From Manis javanica (taxonomy: Eukaryota; Chordata; Mammalia; Pholidota; Manidae): a DNA stretch of 64,000 nucleotides. Position 1 is the stretch's first letter. The number at the start of each line of letters is the position of its first letter. Both the position numbers and the translations under genes were made by a program. This document shows, one piece after another, positions 1 to 10,312 of this stretch. Below the pieces are notes generated by a model. The model saw only the letters and a program-made list of their open reading frames with translations. It made no database searches and was not told the origin of the DNA. Location: assembly GCF_040802235.1 (NCBI RefSeq), contig NC_133157.1:22647501-22711500 (forward strand), read 5' to 3'.

Positions 1-1777
1 CCCATTTAGTGCTTAGCATATACTGTCCCAAAACTCACGGCTTCAGCACCTGAACTGCATTAATGTGGAAAATGAGGCTCAAAGAAGGTAAGTAACTTAT
101 CCAGGATCACACAACTGGTTAGTGGAGCATATTAACCAGGACTGAAACTCCGGCTTTCCACAGGTGCTTGCTCTTTCCATGGACTCCCATGGGTTTGAGA
201 TCAAATAGATATAATCTGAATTTGAGCAAGGGGTAGAGGGTCCAGTTCCGGTCAAATTCAGTGGGAGTCTTTGGAAATAGATTTGTATCCCTGCCTTGTA
301 TGGGTGGATCGACTTTCAAGAATATCTTCCCGTCACTTGTGCTGTGGGCAAGGACCCTGGGTGCCTGCAGCAGATACCTGCAGAATCCGAGGAGAGGCCG
401 ACGTTGGCCGGGGGCTGTCAGCCCTGCCTCGAGTTCTGTGGACAGTAACCCTTTCGTGTCTAAAAGAAGTTGGGAAATGACCACTAACCAAAATTACCCA
501 TATTTAGGGTTTACAAATAAATTCTTAACTCCGACTTTCCAACAGCCTGCTTTAATTTCAAATATTCACTGTGATGTTTGAAAATAGGAGAAGTGGTTTC
601 CACACACATTACATGTGTCTGTTGATCCATACCCCCTTTCAGATGTAAACATATAATTTTTACAAAAGTTGATGCAACAGTAAGCTTAGACTAAAAGAAA
701 TTAATTATTAGTCAGAATTTGACTGATGGAACTTTGATGAGCTGGATAGGTTGGCCTTGAATTTTGCTTCAAAGCCAGAAATAAGAGCTAAGACAGCTAT
801 GGAACAAACTTTAGGATTTGGAAGGGGGAATGAAAAAGAAAAGGGTGGGGAGAGGGAGAAGCAGTGGGATCAGCACATCAGCCTGCACACCTTGCACTGG
901 GGCAGGTTGCTAACTTCCTCTGAGCCTGTGTTCCTTGTCTGCTGTCCGGGGAGTGTTTCAGCTCTGTATGAGTCATGTATGAGATGCCGCTCAAATGCAA
1001 AGGAATGTTCATGTCAGTTTGGGCATTTCTTTCGTCTGGCTTTCTGTGGACTCTGATCCCCCTTCCTCAAGTTGGTGTGGAGCCCATAGCAACAGTGGTG
1101 ATAGCAGCCACCGCTGACCTGGCCCCCCAACAGTCAGCCCAGGAAGCAGATGTTTTCCCAGTCTTTTGGGCAAAAAATATAAAAATCAGGTTGAGCAGCA
1201 TATTCAAAGCTATGTGGCTTACAAGGGGAGGAGACTGTGATTCCAGCAGAGTTCTGCTGACTCCCAAACGTATGCTCTTAACCTCCCTGCCTGAGGCCTC
1301 CCACCCCACGTGGGTCAGGGTGGATGATGATGGAGGGATGAGGTAGAACAGGGCTGTTGAGAGCAGAGAAGAGGCCTGAGGGACTAGAGTGGGCTTCAGT
1401 GGGGGCGGAAGGGGTCGCTTCTAAGGCACGGCCGCATGTCTGAGGCCTCTCCTGTCCCAGCAGTTGGACCCTGGTGATGAAGAAGAAATCTCTGCACTCG
1501 TCCTCCAGGCTCCAGCCCCAGGCTGGTTTGAGCTGTGGCCTGGCCCCCGACAGGCTGACCCTCACCCCACGCTTCAGAAGAGGCAGAGAGGTTCCTCTCC
1601 CCACTTCAGATAGCAGATGCAGACCAGCCTCGCCAGTTCCTTTGCTCCCAGCAGCTCCTGGGGTACCTGTCATGAGTGAGAGGGCTCTGGCCAGACACCC
1701 CACCCGTCTGTGCAGTTAGCTGCTTGGGTGCCCACCCTCACAGTGGGGTCACCTCATACTCGGTGGTTTCCTTGCAG
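1..1777 (+). other. PTPN3: PTPN3 intron (3' part), before the first exon in the window
   Basis: This stretch is non-coding and ends in a pyrimidine-containing tract and CAG acceptor at 1775-1777. No earlier PTP-domain exon could be found in it in any frame, so the preceding catalytic-domain exons must lie upstream of the window. It holds a MIR remnant at its start; from about 165 to 1777 I recognise nothing else. Confidence 0.75.
10..165 (-). repeat. MIR SINE remnant
   Basis: The stretch around 66-115 reads as the reverse complement of the conserved MIR core: an AATGAGGCTCAAAGA motif, then GTAAGTAACTT, then a CACACAACTGGTTAG block. Old and diverged; its edges are approximate. Confidence 0.75.
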
Positions 1778-1906
1778 ACCAAATGTCACCAGTACTGGCC
1801 TGACCCTCCCGACGTCATGGAACACGGCAGCTTTCACATCCGTTGCCAGTCAGAGGATTGCACCATCGCTTACGTGTTCCGAGAGATGCTGGTCACGAAC
1901 ACTGAG
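1778..1906 (+). CDS. PTPN3: PTPN3 exon: part of the tyrosine phosphatase domain
   Basis: This 129-nt exon (43 codons, phase 0 at both ends) begins after CTTGCAG and ends before GTGAGC. It encodes [20 protein letters not shown] and continues to REMLVTNTE, a central segment of the PTP catalytic domain of the FERM-PDZ phosphatase PTPN3 (PTPH1). PTPN3 is a cytoplasmic, membrane-skeleton-associated phosphatase that removes phosphate from tyrosine on substrates such as VCP/p97 and p38-gamma. Counting back from the C-terminus, and assuming the 913-residue human length, these are residues 752-794. The paralogue PTPN4 is the main alternative; the C-terminal exon decides for PTPN3. The exon is fully open with no frameshift. 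Confidence 0.95.
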
Positions 1907-2807
1907 GTGAGCAGCCCCCACACAGTGAGTGGCCCAGGGGAGGGCATAGTTCAGAGGCAGATGCTGAATGAGCAGCCACTGTGGGCCTTGATAAAGCCAT
2001 ACTTCCAGGTGTGCTCACCGGGTGAGCATTTCACTAAGCATACAAGGACCAGCACCCACATTCACAGCAGCACTATTCACAATAGCCAGCAGGTGAAACA
2101 GCCAAGTGTCCATTGACAGATGAATGAATGAACAAAATGCGGTATTTTCGTACAGTGGAATACTGTTCAGCCTTAAAAATTCTGACCTGTGCTACAACAA
2201 GGATGAACTTTCAAGACATTATACTTAGTGAAATAAGCTAGTCACAAAAGGGCAAATATCATAGGACTGCACTTACATGAAGTACCTGGAGTTGTCAAAT
2301 TCCTGGAGACAGAAAGTAGAAAGATGTTTGCCAGGAACCAGGGGTGGGAATGAAGTGTCAGTGCTGAGTGGATACAGTTTCCATTTGGGAAGATGCAGAA
2401 GTTCTGGAGATGGGTGGTGGTGATGGGTGCACACGCTGTGAGGGGACGCCATGCCACTGAACTGTACACACAGTAGTCAAAATGGTAAACTTCATGTATG
2501 TACATTCTGCCCCATTAAAAAAAGCCAAGGTGCGTGGCCCTAATGGCACATACCATTGGAGCGAATGGGAAGAAATCACTGCAGGTTTAGCAGTGGTGAG
2601 GAAGCTTCCCATGGGAGGTGGCCTGAGTTGAGCCCTACAGGGTGGGGGTCTGGGCGGGAGGGTGGGAGTTGACAGGGGCCACCGCAGGGCTGTGCACAGT
2701 GGGCAGAAGCATCAGGAGATAAGACCACTGTGGCTGGCGGTCAGGGCCAGAACCCTCCTGCCCGCCGTCCGGACAGACTCAGCAAGGCCACGTTGCATCT
2801 TGCACAG
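1907..2807 (+). other. PTPN3: PTPN3 intron with an old L1 tail
   Basis: The donor is GTGAGC at 1907 and the acceptor TGCACAG ends at 2807; the pyrimidine tract is weak. About half of the intron is an L1 3' fragment. Between it and the acceptor I see G-rich unique sequence with no further feature. Confidence 0.9.
2035..2525 (+). repeat. L1 3'-end fragment (old L1M type)
   Basis: Starts with the late ORF2 signature of L1 (AGCAGCACTATTCACAATAG, then AGTGTCCATTGACAGATGAA). It continues through the 3' UTR and ends at an A-rich tail near 2514-2525. Sense to PTPN3, intronic and decayed. Confidence 0.85.
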
Positions 2808-2953
2808 ACCCGGGAAGAGCACACCGTGACCCATCTCCAGTATGTGGCCTGGCCCGACCACGGCGTTCCCGACGACTCCTCAGACTTCCTGGAATTTGTA
2901 AACTATGTGCGGTCCCTGAGAGTGGATGGTGAACCCGTCTTGGTTCACTGCAG
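2808..2953 (+). CDS. PTPN3: PTPN3 exon: WPD loop and catalytic cysteine
   Basis: This 146-nt exon starts in phase 0 (ACC CGG GAA GAG) and ends with AG, the first two bases of a split serine codon. It encodes the WPD loop ([10 protein letters not shown]), whose Asp is the general acid, and ends with LVHC, the Cys being the catalytic nucleophile. With the human 913-residue length, Asp falls at 811 and Cys at 842, which match the positions used for substrate-trap and inactive mutants of human PTPN3. That agreement supports both the gene call and the exon borders. The reading frame is intact. The donor is GGTACTGG, with GT at 2954-2955. Confidence 0.96.
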
Positions 2954-3463
2954 GTACTGGGGCTTATTGCTGCTACTGTTTTAGTACTTATACTCCTTGG
3001 GGACAGGCCTGGAGGAAGTAGGCAGACATGAGGCCCACTGGTCCCATAGCGCCACTGTTTGCTTTACAAGGTTCTGTTTACTTTTCTTCACTATTTCAAA
3101 AGATTTGGAATTTTGAGAAAGGATCAGCTCCTGAATGTAGCATAGAACTGAAGAAGCAAACCCCCACCTCAGCTTTCTCTCTGTCCCTGAGTTGACCAAC
3201 CTTCACAATAGACGTGAATAAGGTAGAGGGTGGGGCTTGCACTTAAAGGTGGGTTTCTTTCTGCGGGTTCTTAAGCCTCTCGCCTCAGAGTATATGAGAG
3301 GCTTTTCCAGCCTGTTTGCGAGCCAACGGCAGTATGTTCTGTATCCTTGAAGGTAAGGGGAGGGGAGCTCCGTCTGAGTAAATGTGGGAACTGGCAAGGA
3401 GTTAAGCTGGGCTGTGTGGAACAGTGCCTGACCAAATCCCAAGTCTCTGCTCCTCTCCCCCAG
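2954..3463 (+). other. PTPN3: PTPN3 intron
   Basis: A phase-2 intron of 510 nt with donor GTACTGG and a good pyrimidine tract (CTCCTCTCCCCCAG) before the acceptor. I see no recognisable repeat in it. Confidence 0.9.
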
Positions 3464-3599
3464 TGCTGGAATAGGTCGAACCGGTGTGTTGGTCACCATG
3501 GAAACAGCCATATGCCTAATTGAGAGAAACCTTCCCGTTTACCCACTGGATGTTGTCCGAAAAATGCGAGACCAGCGCGCCATGATGGTGCAGACATCA
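3464..3599 (+). CDS. PTPN3: PTPN3 exon: P-loop and Q-loop
   Basis: This 136-nt exon begins with the last base of the split serine codon. Together with the previous exon it forms [11 protein letters not shown], the complete HCx5R signature; the arginine that binds substrate phosphate is residue 848 in the human-length count. It continues through [20 protein letters not shown] and [14 protein letters not shown]. The latter holds the Q-loop glutamine (886), which positions the hydrolytic water in PTPs. The exon ends before GTGAGT. All catalytic elements are present, so the enzyme should be active. Confidence 0.96.
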
Positions 3600-3634
3600 G
3601 TGAGTGGAAATTCACTAAAAAAAATAGTCACAAT

Positions 3635-3770
3635 GACTAACACTTCCTGAGCACTTGCCCTGGGCCAGGTTTTCACAAATGGCTTTGCAGGCCAAGAGAC
3701 CGGGACTTAAGGGGGTTGAGTTCCTTGCCCAAGGTCACAGAGCCTATTAGGGGCTGAGCGACTCCAAAGC
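3635..3770 (-). repeat. MIR SINE remnant
   Basis: The block TTGCCCAAGGTCACAGAG (about 3726-3743) with an upstream CTTCCTGAGCACTTGCC tract is the reverse-complement MIR core with its flank. Diverged. Confidence 0.7.
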
Positions 3771-3929
3771 CCACCCCAGTGTGGCCTCTGCCTTTCACTG
3801 CCCTCCGCCTCTGTTGCTTCCATGACTTGTTTCCTGCCAGCCATGCAGCCCATCTACGTTGTCCAGCCATTGGCCCATCTCTTGTCTTAGGTTTTTAATT
3901 TAAAGGACCATATCCTGCAGAGCATCTTT

Positions 3930-4290
3930 CAGTGGCTCTCCTCCTGAAGACAGAATCCCAATTCTTTACCTTAGTACAAGGTCCCCCCACAGTCAGGTCC
4001 CCCTATGCAGCCTCTCCTCCCACGCCCAGGAGGTCCAGGCCAGGACCACGAGCCCTAACTACACCTCTCGGGATGGGCTGTCCTTGTCAGAGCCTCCGCG
4101 CTTGTGCATACACTTGGAATGGCCACCCTGCAGTGACCTCTGCCCCTTCCCTGACTGCCCCAGACTGCCGGTTCCTCCCTCTGCTGTGTTTCCATGACAC
4201 TCGCCCATCCCTCTCTGGCAGCAGCCCCTACCCCTCCTCATGTGAATAATGGGCTTACTGTGTGTCCTCTCCACTGTTTCCCTGGCCTGT
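3930..4290 (+). repeat. L2 LINE remnant
   Basis: The order of motifs is that of the L2 3' region: a CTCCTGAAGACAGAATCCCA start, a pyrimidine-rich middle, and a weakly matching TGGAATGG and CTGACTGCCCC stretch. Family-level assignment only; highly diverged. Confidence 0.45.
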
Positions 4291-4425
4291 AGTGTGGGGG
4301 TCCAGCCTGCTCCAGAGCTGGAGCTCAGGGTGTGTATGCATGACGTGACAGAATCACTGCGGACGCGGAGGGCTGCAGCGTTACGGAGCTGCTGGTGGCC
4401 TTGACGGCTTGCTTTTCTTTTCCAG

Positions 4426-4503
4426 AGCCAGTACAAGTTTGTGTGTGAAGCGATTCTTCGTGTTTATGAAGAAGGCTTAGTCCAAATGCTGGATCCCAGT
4501 TAA
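4426..4503 (+). CDS. PTPN3: PTPN3 last coding exon and stop codon
   Basis: The exon opens after TTTTCCAG with AGC CAG TAC AAG and encodes 25 residues ending LVQMLDPS, followed by TAA at 4501-4503. The short LDPS ending distinguishes PTPN3 from PTPN4, which has a longer and different tail. The helix [13 protein letters not shown] closes the PTP fold. No frameshift or truncation is seen. The FERM and PDZ domains are encoded by exons upstream of the window. Confidence 0.96.
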
Positions 4504-5803
4504 GACAACTGTGAAAACGTTCATTTCTCTTTCCCAAGGCATCCTCCTTAAGGACAGACCTCTGGAAGCAGCAAGAGGAATCTATAGGCTGTGGGAAAGG
4601 AATGAGCACATTTGAACACTGGCACTTTAAAATCTATAGAAAAAGTATCATGTACATAGGAACTGTGTAGATACGCATGCCCCTAGAACATCATTTAGGC
4701 CCACTATTCCTCTGGAGAGACATAAGCAAAGGGGGATCAGTTTGTGCCTGTCCTAATGCCTTCCTCTCTAGACATCCCCATGTTCCTATAAACCATCCTT
4801 AGGCAGTCGAGAGGGGACACCAGTGGTGCTGTTGCCTCCCAGGAACAGTGTGGCTGTTTAGAGTTACCTGGATGTTTTGTGTGTATAAGACTTTAAGGGC
4901 CAAGTTTCTGTGCTTGGAGGCGGAGCTGGAACAATCAGGGTTCACCCACCCCAATGTCAAGGAAACCCTGGTGACTGCTGCACAGCAGGGCGGTGGAATT
5001 TCAGGCTGAAGGATGAGCAGTACCTTTTTTGCCCTCCCTGCCTCCCTCCCATCTCCCTGCCACGTCCAAGATTTGTGTTTCTGAGAATTATGTCCACAGG
5101 GCCCCGCTTTCTCCTTGCATCAATGATCTCTTCAGGTTCCCATGCAGCGCCCGAACCGGATCAGTGAGGTAGGTTCAGGCAAAGTTGCAGTTGAGACTCT
5201 GAGGACAGGAACTCCTATGTCGTCTCGTCATCTGTGCGTTAGTTTTCAGAGCAAGTGCTTACCTCTTGCTGTGCATTCAGCACCTAAGACTGGAATTATC
5301 AACTACTGAATCTACTATGTGGATTGCTGCTATTTCAAGCTATTACACTTGAAACATTATGATTTTCCTGAGGGGAGATGGGCTGTCATCTAAAAATTTA
5401 GAGTCTTTGGCCCTTCTGGGGAAAGATATGCTCGTCTTTTTCCCATTAAACCATGGGAAACCCGGCTTCTGGAGGGTTGTCCCTGGATGTGTGTGGATAT
5501 GTGTGTGTGCCCGTGGGTGAGTGTTCTCAGGACTCCTAACTTGATTCAAATTACTGTTGGATTTATATAAAGAATGAGTCTCTGTATAGAAGAACAAATG
5601 TGTGCATTCACCCTCAGTTAAAATGGTCTCCATTTCATTTCAAAGGAGAGGATCAGACTATCTGAATATAAACACAACTTGATGTTAATTTATTCTAAGT
5701 ACACCATGATTTTGATTGTCCTAAAGAATTCTGCCTTTGTTAATACTGTGTTAAATTTTTTAAAAATTTGTGACAGGATTGTAGCAAATTATTATTTAAG
5801 GAA

Positions 5804-5809
5804 AATAAA
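5804..5809 (+). terminator. PTPN3: Candidate polyadenylation signal of PTPN3
   Basis: AATAAA about 1.3 kb after the stop codon. The TGTGGTATTTTTAAATAG stretch beginning about 17 bases later is a modest U/GU-rich downstream element. Alternative hexamers occur at 6315 and 7615. Confidence 0.4.
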
Positions 5810-6149
5810 TTACGTAAAAATTTTAATGTGGTATTTTTAAATAGCGGTTTTTCCTCCAGCAGAGGAAGCTAAGCCAGTTTCTTAAGAGGATTTATAGAAA
5901 AAGGATGCTTTTATATTAAGGTACACAGAAGTGAAGCCATTTTGAGTACTGACCCGATTTCAAGATTAGATCTGTACTGTGGGAGCCTGGTTTCTAAAGG
6001 ATCTTTATCTCCAGGTCTAACATATTTACTTGTGTACTTTCCATCTTTTCCCCGAAGGTATTTTCCTGCTAAGTGACACGGATGGGAGGGAGACGTTACA
6101 CAGTACAGTAACCCCATCCATGTGGGCATAGTGCTGGGGTAGCGCAATG

Positions 6150-6340
6150 AGCCAGGAGAGTTTGGAGCTAAGTGGTAGGAGGTTAGGTTCAGTGACTAGC
6201 TCTAGGCCAACTCACGCAGCAATGCTACCTCGGTTCCCTCATCTCTAAAATAGGAAACATTTTTTTTTAATTAAAAAATAATGCTGAGGACCTTAAGCTG
6301 AAATATGGGGATTAAATAAAATCATGCTATCAGTGTGAAC
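6150..6340 (+). repeat. MIR-like remnant containing an AATAAA hexamer
   Basis: The order CAGTGACTAGCTCTAGGCC, then TTCCCTCATCTCTAAAATAGG, then GGGGATTAAATAAAATCATG follows the MIR consensus from its core to its tail, with an A-rich interruption in the middle (about 6259-6281). Confidence 0.6.
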
Positions 6341-7639
6341 TTTTACCAGTGGAAATCTGATTAGCACTGCTGTGGATGAGTTACTTGATAAACTTAAACT
6401 TATCAGTGATTAGCCCAAAAAAAAAACAACCCCTGAAACAGAAGTAGAATCATATGGGTGACTATAATTGCTTTTCTTTCAGAGAGCACAAAAGCACAAA
6501 GGAATATAAAACCACTATCTTGTTCACTCTGGACTCTGAAAACTTCTAACAGTAAAGCACCAAAAAAGAAGGGAAGACAGGAAAGCTGACATAAAGTTAG
6601 ATGCCATCAGGATATCTACCCTGTGTGCAAAAATCCTGAGAAGTCTAAATGTGTTTGGAGATTTGTGTCTTATTGGTTTTTTAATTGTTTAACATGGTTT
6701 ACAGAAATACTACCGTTATGTCACATAAATGTCTTAAAAGGCTGCAACTAGCTTATTTCTGCCCCAGTATAGGTCAGTAGTTCAGACCCAGCAGATAGAT
6801 GTTGACATGGAACGAAACTCATGAAATACTAAGGAAGAACAAGACAAGCATATTATCTAAAGGGGCAAAATAATACAGATGAATTTCCATAGCTCAAGAT
6901 TGCTACTTTACCACCTTACAGACTTAAGCAATTATACTTAAGCATTTTTTAGTCCCAAGTAAAAAACATGAAAATCAAGATAAATGTTTTGCCTGGGAAA
7001 TTTGGCTGGGTGTGAATGGAGAAGGCATGTGCAGCCTGCGCTCTGGCACTGTCTGCAAGGTCTAAGTAGACATGTCAGTGTGCTGACTTCTAAGATGGGG
7101 GACCCCCTCCTGGTGTCGCTCTGGAGAACCTGGTCTTGGATCACACACTTGTGCTGGTCTTTCATTCCTACCACAGTAATTTATACTTAAATTTGCTTTT
7201 AGATTAGTATAGACCCTGTTGCTGCTATGTTACTACTTGACATTGTTCTGTTCCACAGAAACTGTCAATTGAGAGCAAGGAACAATGAGGCAGCATCAAT
7301 GGGGAAAGATGGGAAGCGACAGGATGTGGGCAAGATGTGTCACCCAGGGCCCTCGCTTTCCTTATATATGAAAGGGGCAGGCAGGGCTGCGCTAGACAAG
7401 TTACTTGGTTTTTCCAGCATTTGCCATTCTGGGAGTCTGTATTCTAGAGAATCTAAATTAATCCTACACCGTGCTGTATAGCTATAGGAGAGAGATGTAT
7501 CCCATTTCTTTGACTTGTCCCCAAGAGATTGTCCCTCAAGCCTTGGCGCTGTTGAATGCAAAAACAAGGGTTGTCACCCTCTGGTTCTTAACATCCTAAG
7601 CCAAGAAAAGACTCAATAAAGATAGCAAAGATTCTGACC

Positions 7640-8060
7640 TCAGCCTGAGAATCCAAACACGTGGGAGTCTGAGGGCCGGACGGACCGTCCACCAGCTTCA
7701 TAACTCACATTCTGTTTGGGCAACAAAAGGATTTATGTTACATAGTTTTGAAAATTATCTTAATCAGCAATATTTCTTCTGTAAATTTAGAGTCGTTTCC
7801 ATTCTGACCTGTCAGTGACTCTGCTGAAATATAATTTGATCAATATAAAAACATTCAAGCTATGCAACACTATTAATGTGTTTGACATTTTTGTTCTAAT
7901 GTCTTGATTTCTGGAAGTGTTTTCTTATTTGCCTTTGATTTTAGTAAATATGAACTCTCTTGGGGGAGAGTGCCCTCTGCCTGTGTCTGCCTTCCAAGTG
8001 GTTGGAAGCATGACCATGCATGCACATTACCTGTCCCTGTCTTGACTTTGTGGGGCAAAT
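7640..8060. other. Intergenic sequence, nothing recognised
   Basis: AT-rich sequence after the last candidate polyadenylation signal. I see no repeat family, RNA gene or conserved coding segment here. Confidence 0.5.
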
Positions 8061-8460
8061 CCTAGATTAGAATTAGGTTCAGCTGCCTTGACAACAGTAG
8101 TTTACACAAAGCAGAAGTTTCTTCACCCTCTACCGTACAGGGCTACCAGGGGTGGCTCCATGATTGCCACGGTCCCAGGCTCCTTCCAACTTGCTGCTCT
8201 GCTGCCCCAGTACTATGATGGCAGCTCCAGCCAGCAGGATGGAGGAAAGGGGAGGAAAAAAGGAAGACTCCCTCCTGGGGTGTGTCATCCGGATGGATGT
8301 TGTACATGCCGTAGATCAGAACTTAGTTACAGGGCCATACCTACTATGAGGGAGTCTGAGAACAGTTTTTATTCCAAGAAGCCAGGTGCCTAACTGAAAT
8401 TCAGGAGCTCTGTTTCTGGTAAACAAGGAGAGAATGGGTTTAAGCGACAGTCCCTTAAAC
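8060..8460 (+). repeat. Ancient interspersed repeat, family not named
   Basis: The layout is a GCAGAAGTTT start, then GGTCCCAGGCTCCTTCCAAC, CAGCTCCAGCC, a purine-rich AGGAAAGGGGAGG stretch, GTCTGAGAACAG and a GAGAGAATGGGTTT end. The interrupted element at 9625-9857 plus 15052-15290 shows the same layout, so these are two copies of one old family. I cannot name it without a library search. Confidence 0.55.
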
Positions 8461-9625
8461 AGTTATAGTCCCTGCTGTAGCTCAACCGTTGGTCACCTTT
8501 TTAGCCTCCCATAGAGCCCATTCCTCTTCTCCCCAAGGCAGACAATCCAAATTCCACCAGTTATGGCCTGAAGCTAAAGCTAATACCACCGCTGGGTGAT
8601 TTGTGGGCTCCATCCTTTATGGGTGGCTTCTTGTGGTCCAATGACTTATAAACACAACACAAGTTAATCTTCTCCCAACACAGCCCAGAAACAATAGTGA
8701 AGCAAAAACAAACAGCCACTGAAAACTCCTTCCTACGAGAGGAGACTAGGCAAGGCTGCTCCAGTAGTTATCCAAGCCCACTACCCAGGAGCAGAGAAGA
8801 TGCCACTGGCGGGCCAGGGGGTCCTCTGGGTCACTGCCCGGCAGCACAGTCCTCCCTGGGACTGCAAAGGGTGCCTTTTATATCCTGCTTACTCTAGGGC
8901 ACTGGTGTTTTTTGCGGGGGAAGGGAGCGGTCCCCAAGGTTGTGATTTCTTCACCAGTGGAATCCCATCAAGTACCCACAGCTAAGATCTAGTCTAGACT
9001 CACACCCTACTCTGCTCACACCTCTTCTCAGCTTAAAGGTGGCTGCCATAAGGCCACCTGGAAGAAGAGCTTGGGTGGGAAGGCAGCACCCTTAATCTGA
9101 TCTTCAGAGCCACCTAGTTCACATTTCCTGGCAGAGAAGTCTTGAAGGTGGCTTGCTGCCCTCAGCTTTCCCTCCTGCTAGGACCACCACATCAAGGCCA
9201 CTGCTTTTAATAGCTGTGGTTCGGAGACCAGAAGCAGTGGCATTTTCTATGCTTCAAGACCTTAGTCAGTTTGAACACAGGCTCCAGACAGTGCATCCTT
9301 TAGCAAAGCAGGACTCCCTCCATCTCTGCTGCAGCCTGGCTGGCTCTGGCCTCAGTTCTCACTTTTATAGAACTGTGTGTAAAGCAACAGGGATTAAAAG
9401 TTACACTTTTTTTGCATCCTCCCCCCATTTTGTCTGTTGTCCTGGCCTCAGTCTGCATGTGGTCCATCCTCCAAGGCATGCAGGTGACACTTACATCTGG
9501 TGTTTAGCCACCAGGTAAAAGGCCATATCTGTCCTTGCCATCTTCTGACCTGCCAGTTCCACAAGCTAGTGCCACATTTTAGATTTATTTGCAGCATCCC
9601 ACTTTCAGGTATTGATTTCTGAATT
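8460..9625. other. Unassigned 1.1-kb block between two repeat copies
   Basis: This block lies between two copies of the same old repeat. It has the even, moderately GC-rich texture of an inserted element, but I recognise no LINE, SINE or LTR hallmarks. The longest open frame (9153-9518) resembles no known protein. A degraded transposon is possible. Confidence 0.3.
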
Positions 9626-9857
9626 CAAAAACCAAAGTAAAGGTCACTGGAACAAAATAGAAGTTTATTTCTCAGATAAACACAGGCATCCAGAGCGCAC
9701 AGTGGCTGCATGGTCAGTGGGACCCTTGTTTCTCCAATCTAGTCACTCCACTACCCTCAACATACACTTTGGACCACGTAGTCCAAAGGTGCCAGCTCCA
9801 GCCATCACATCCACACTCCAGCCAGAAAGAAAAAGGAAAAGAAGAAAAAAAGAATAC
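9625..9857 (+). repeat. Outer layer of nested repeat, left part
   Basis: Old repeat of the same family as 8060-8460 (AGAAGTTTATTTCTCAGATA, CCAGCTCCAGCCATCACATC, purine-rich tail). It breaks off abruptly at an L1 sequence near 9858 and resumes at about 15052. Confidence 0.6.
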
Positions 9858-10312
9858 CCCTTCCCACATGAAAAGGTGTTCCACATCACTAATCATCAGG
9901 GAAATGCAAATCAAAACCACAATGAGATATCACCTCACACCAGTCAGAATGGCCACTATCCAAAAGACAAGAAATAACAAACATTCGTGAGGCTGTGGAG
10001 AAAAGGGAACCCTCCTACACTGTTGGTGGGAATGTCAATTGGTGCAGCCACTGTGGAAAGCAGTATGGAGGTTCCTCAAAAAACTAAAAATAGAAATACC
10101 ATTCGGCCCAGTAATTCCACATCTAGGAATTTACCCAAAGAAAACAAAATCCCTGATCCAAAAAGATACATGCCACCCCTATGTTTATTGCTGCATTATT
10201 TACAATAGCTAAGATATGGAAGCAACCTAAGTGTCCATCAGTGGATGAATGGATAAAGATGTAGAACATATACATAATGGAATATTTTTCAGCCATAAAA
10301 AGAAAAGCCCTG
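9858..10312 (+). repeat. Middle layer: older L1, left part (end of ORF2)
   Basis: Begins with the L1 ORF2 stretch ACATGAAAAGGTGTTCCACA and runs through AATGCAAATCAAAACCACAA and GGAATGTCAATTGGTGCAGC to CAGCCATAAAAAGAAAAGCC. It is split there by a younger L1 and continues at 14613 with GCCATTTGCAGCAACATAGA. Truncated at its 5' end. Confidence 0.85.

Larger units (their letters stand above)
3600..4425 (+). other. PTPN3: PTPN3 last intron
   Basis: The donor is GTGAGTGG and the acceptor tract is GCTTTTCTTTTCCAG. The intron holds one antisense MIR and one L2-like fragment, annotated separately; the remaining sequence is unremarkable. Confidence 0.9.
4504..7640 (+). other. PTPN3: PTPN3 3' untranslated region, end not fixed
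   Basis: The sequence after the TAA is AT-rich and largely repeat-free up to about 6.1 kb, as expected for a long terminal exon. Consensus AATAAA hexamers lie at 5804-5809, 6315-6320 and 7615-7620. The first lies in an AT-rich stretch and is a fair candidate; the second falls inside a MIR-like remnant; the third would give a 3' UTR of about 3.1 kb. Sequence alone cannot choose between them, so the right edge here is the outermost candidate. Confidence 0.5.

Noticed and set aside
2954-2984. Open frame running past the PTPN3 exon at 2953
   Set aside because: The conserved HCx5R motif is completed only by splicing to 3464; the readthrough residues do not fit.
9153-9518. 121-codon + strand open frame
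   Set aside because: Composition and lack of domains give no support; it lies in an unassigned repeat-like block.
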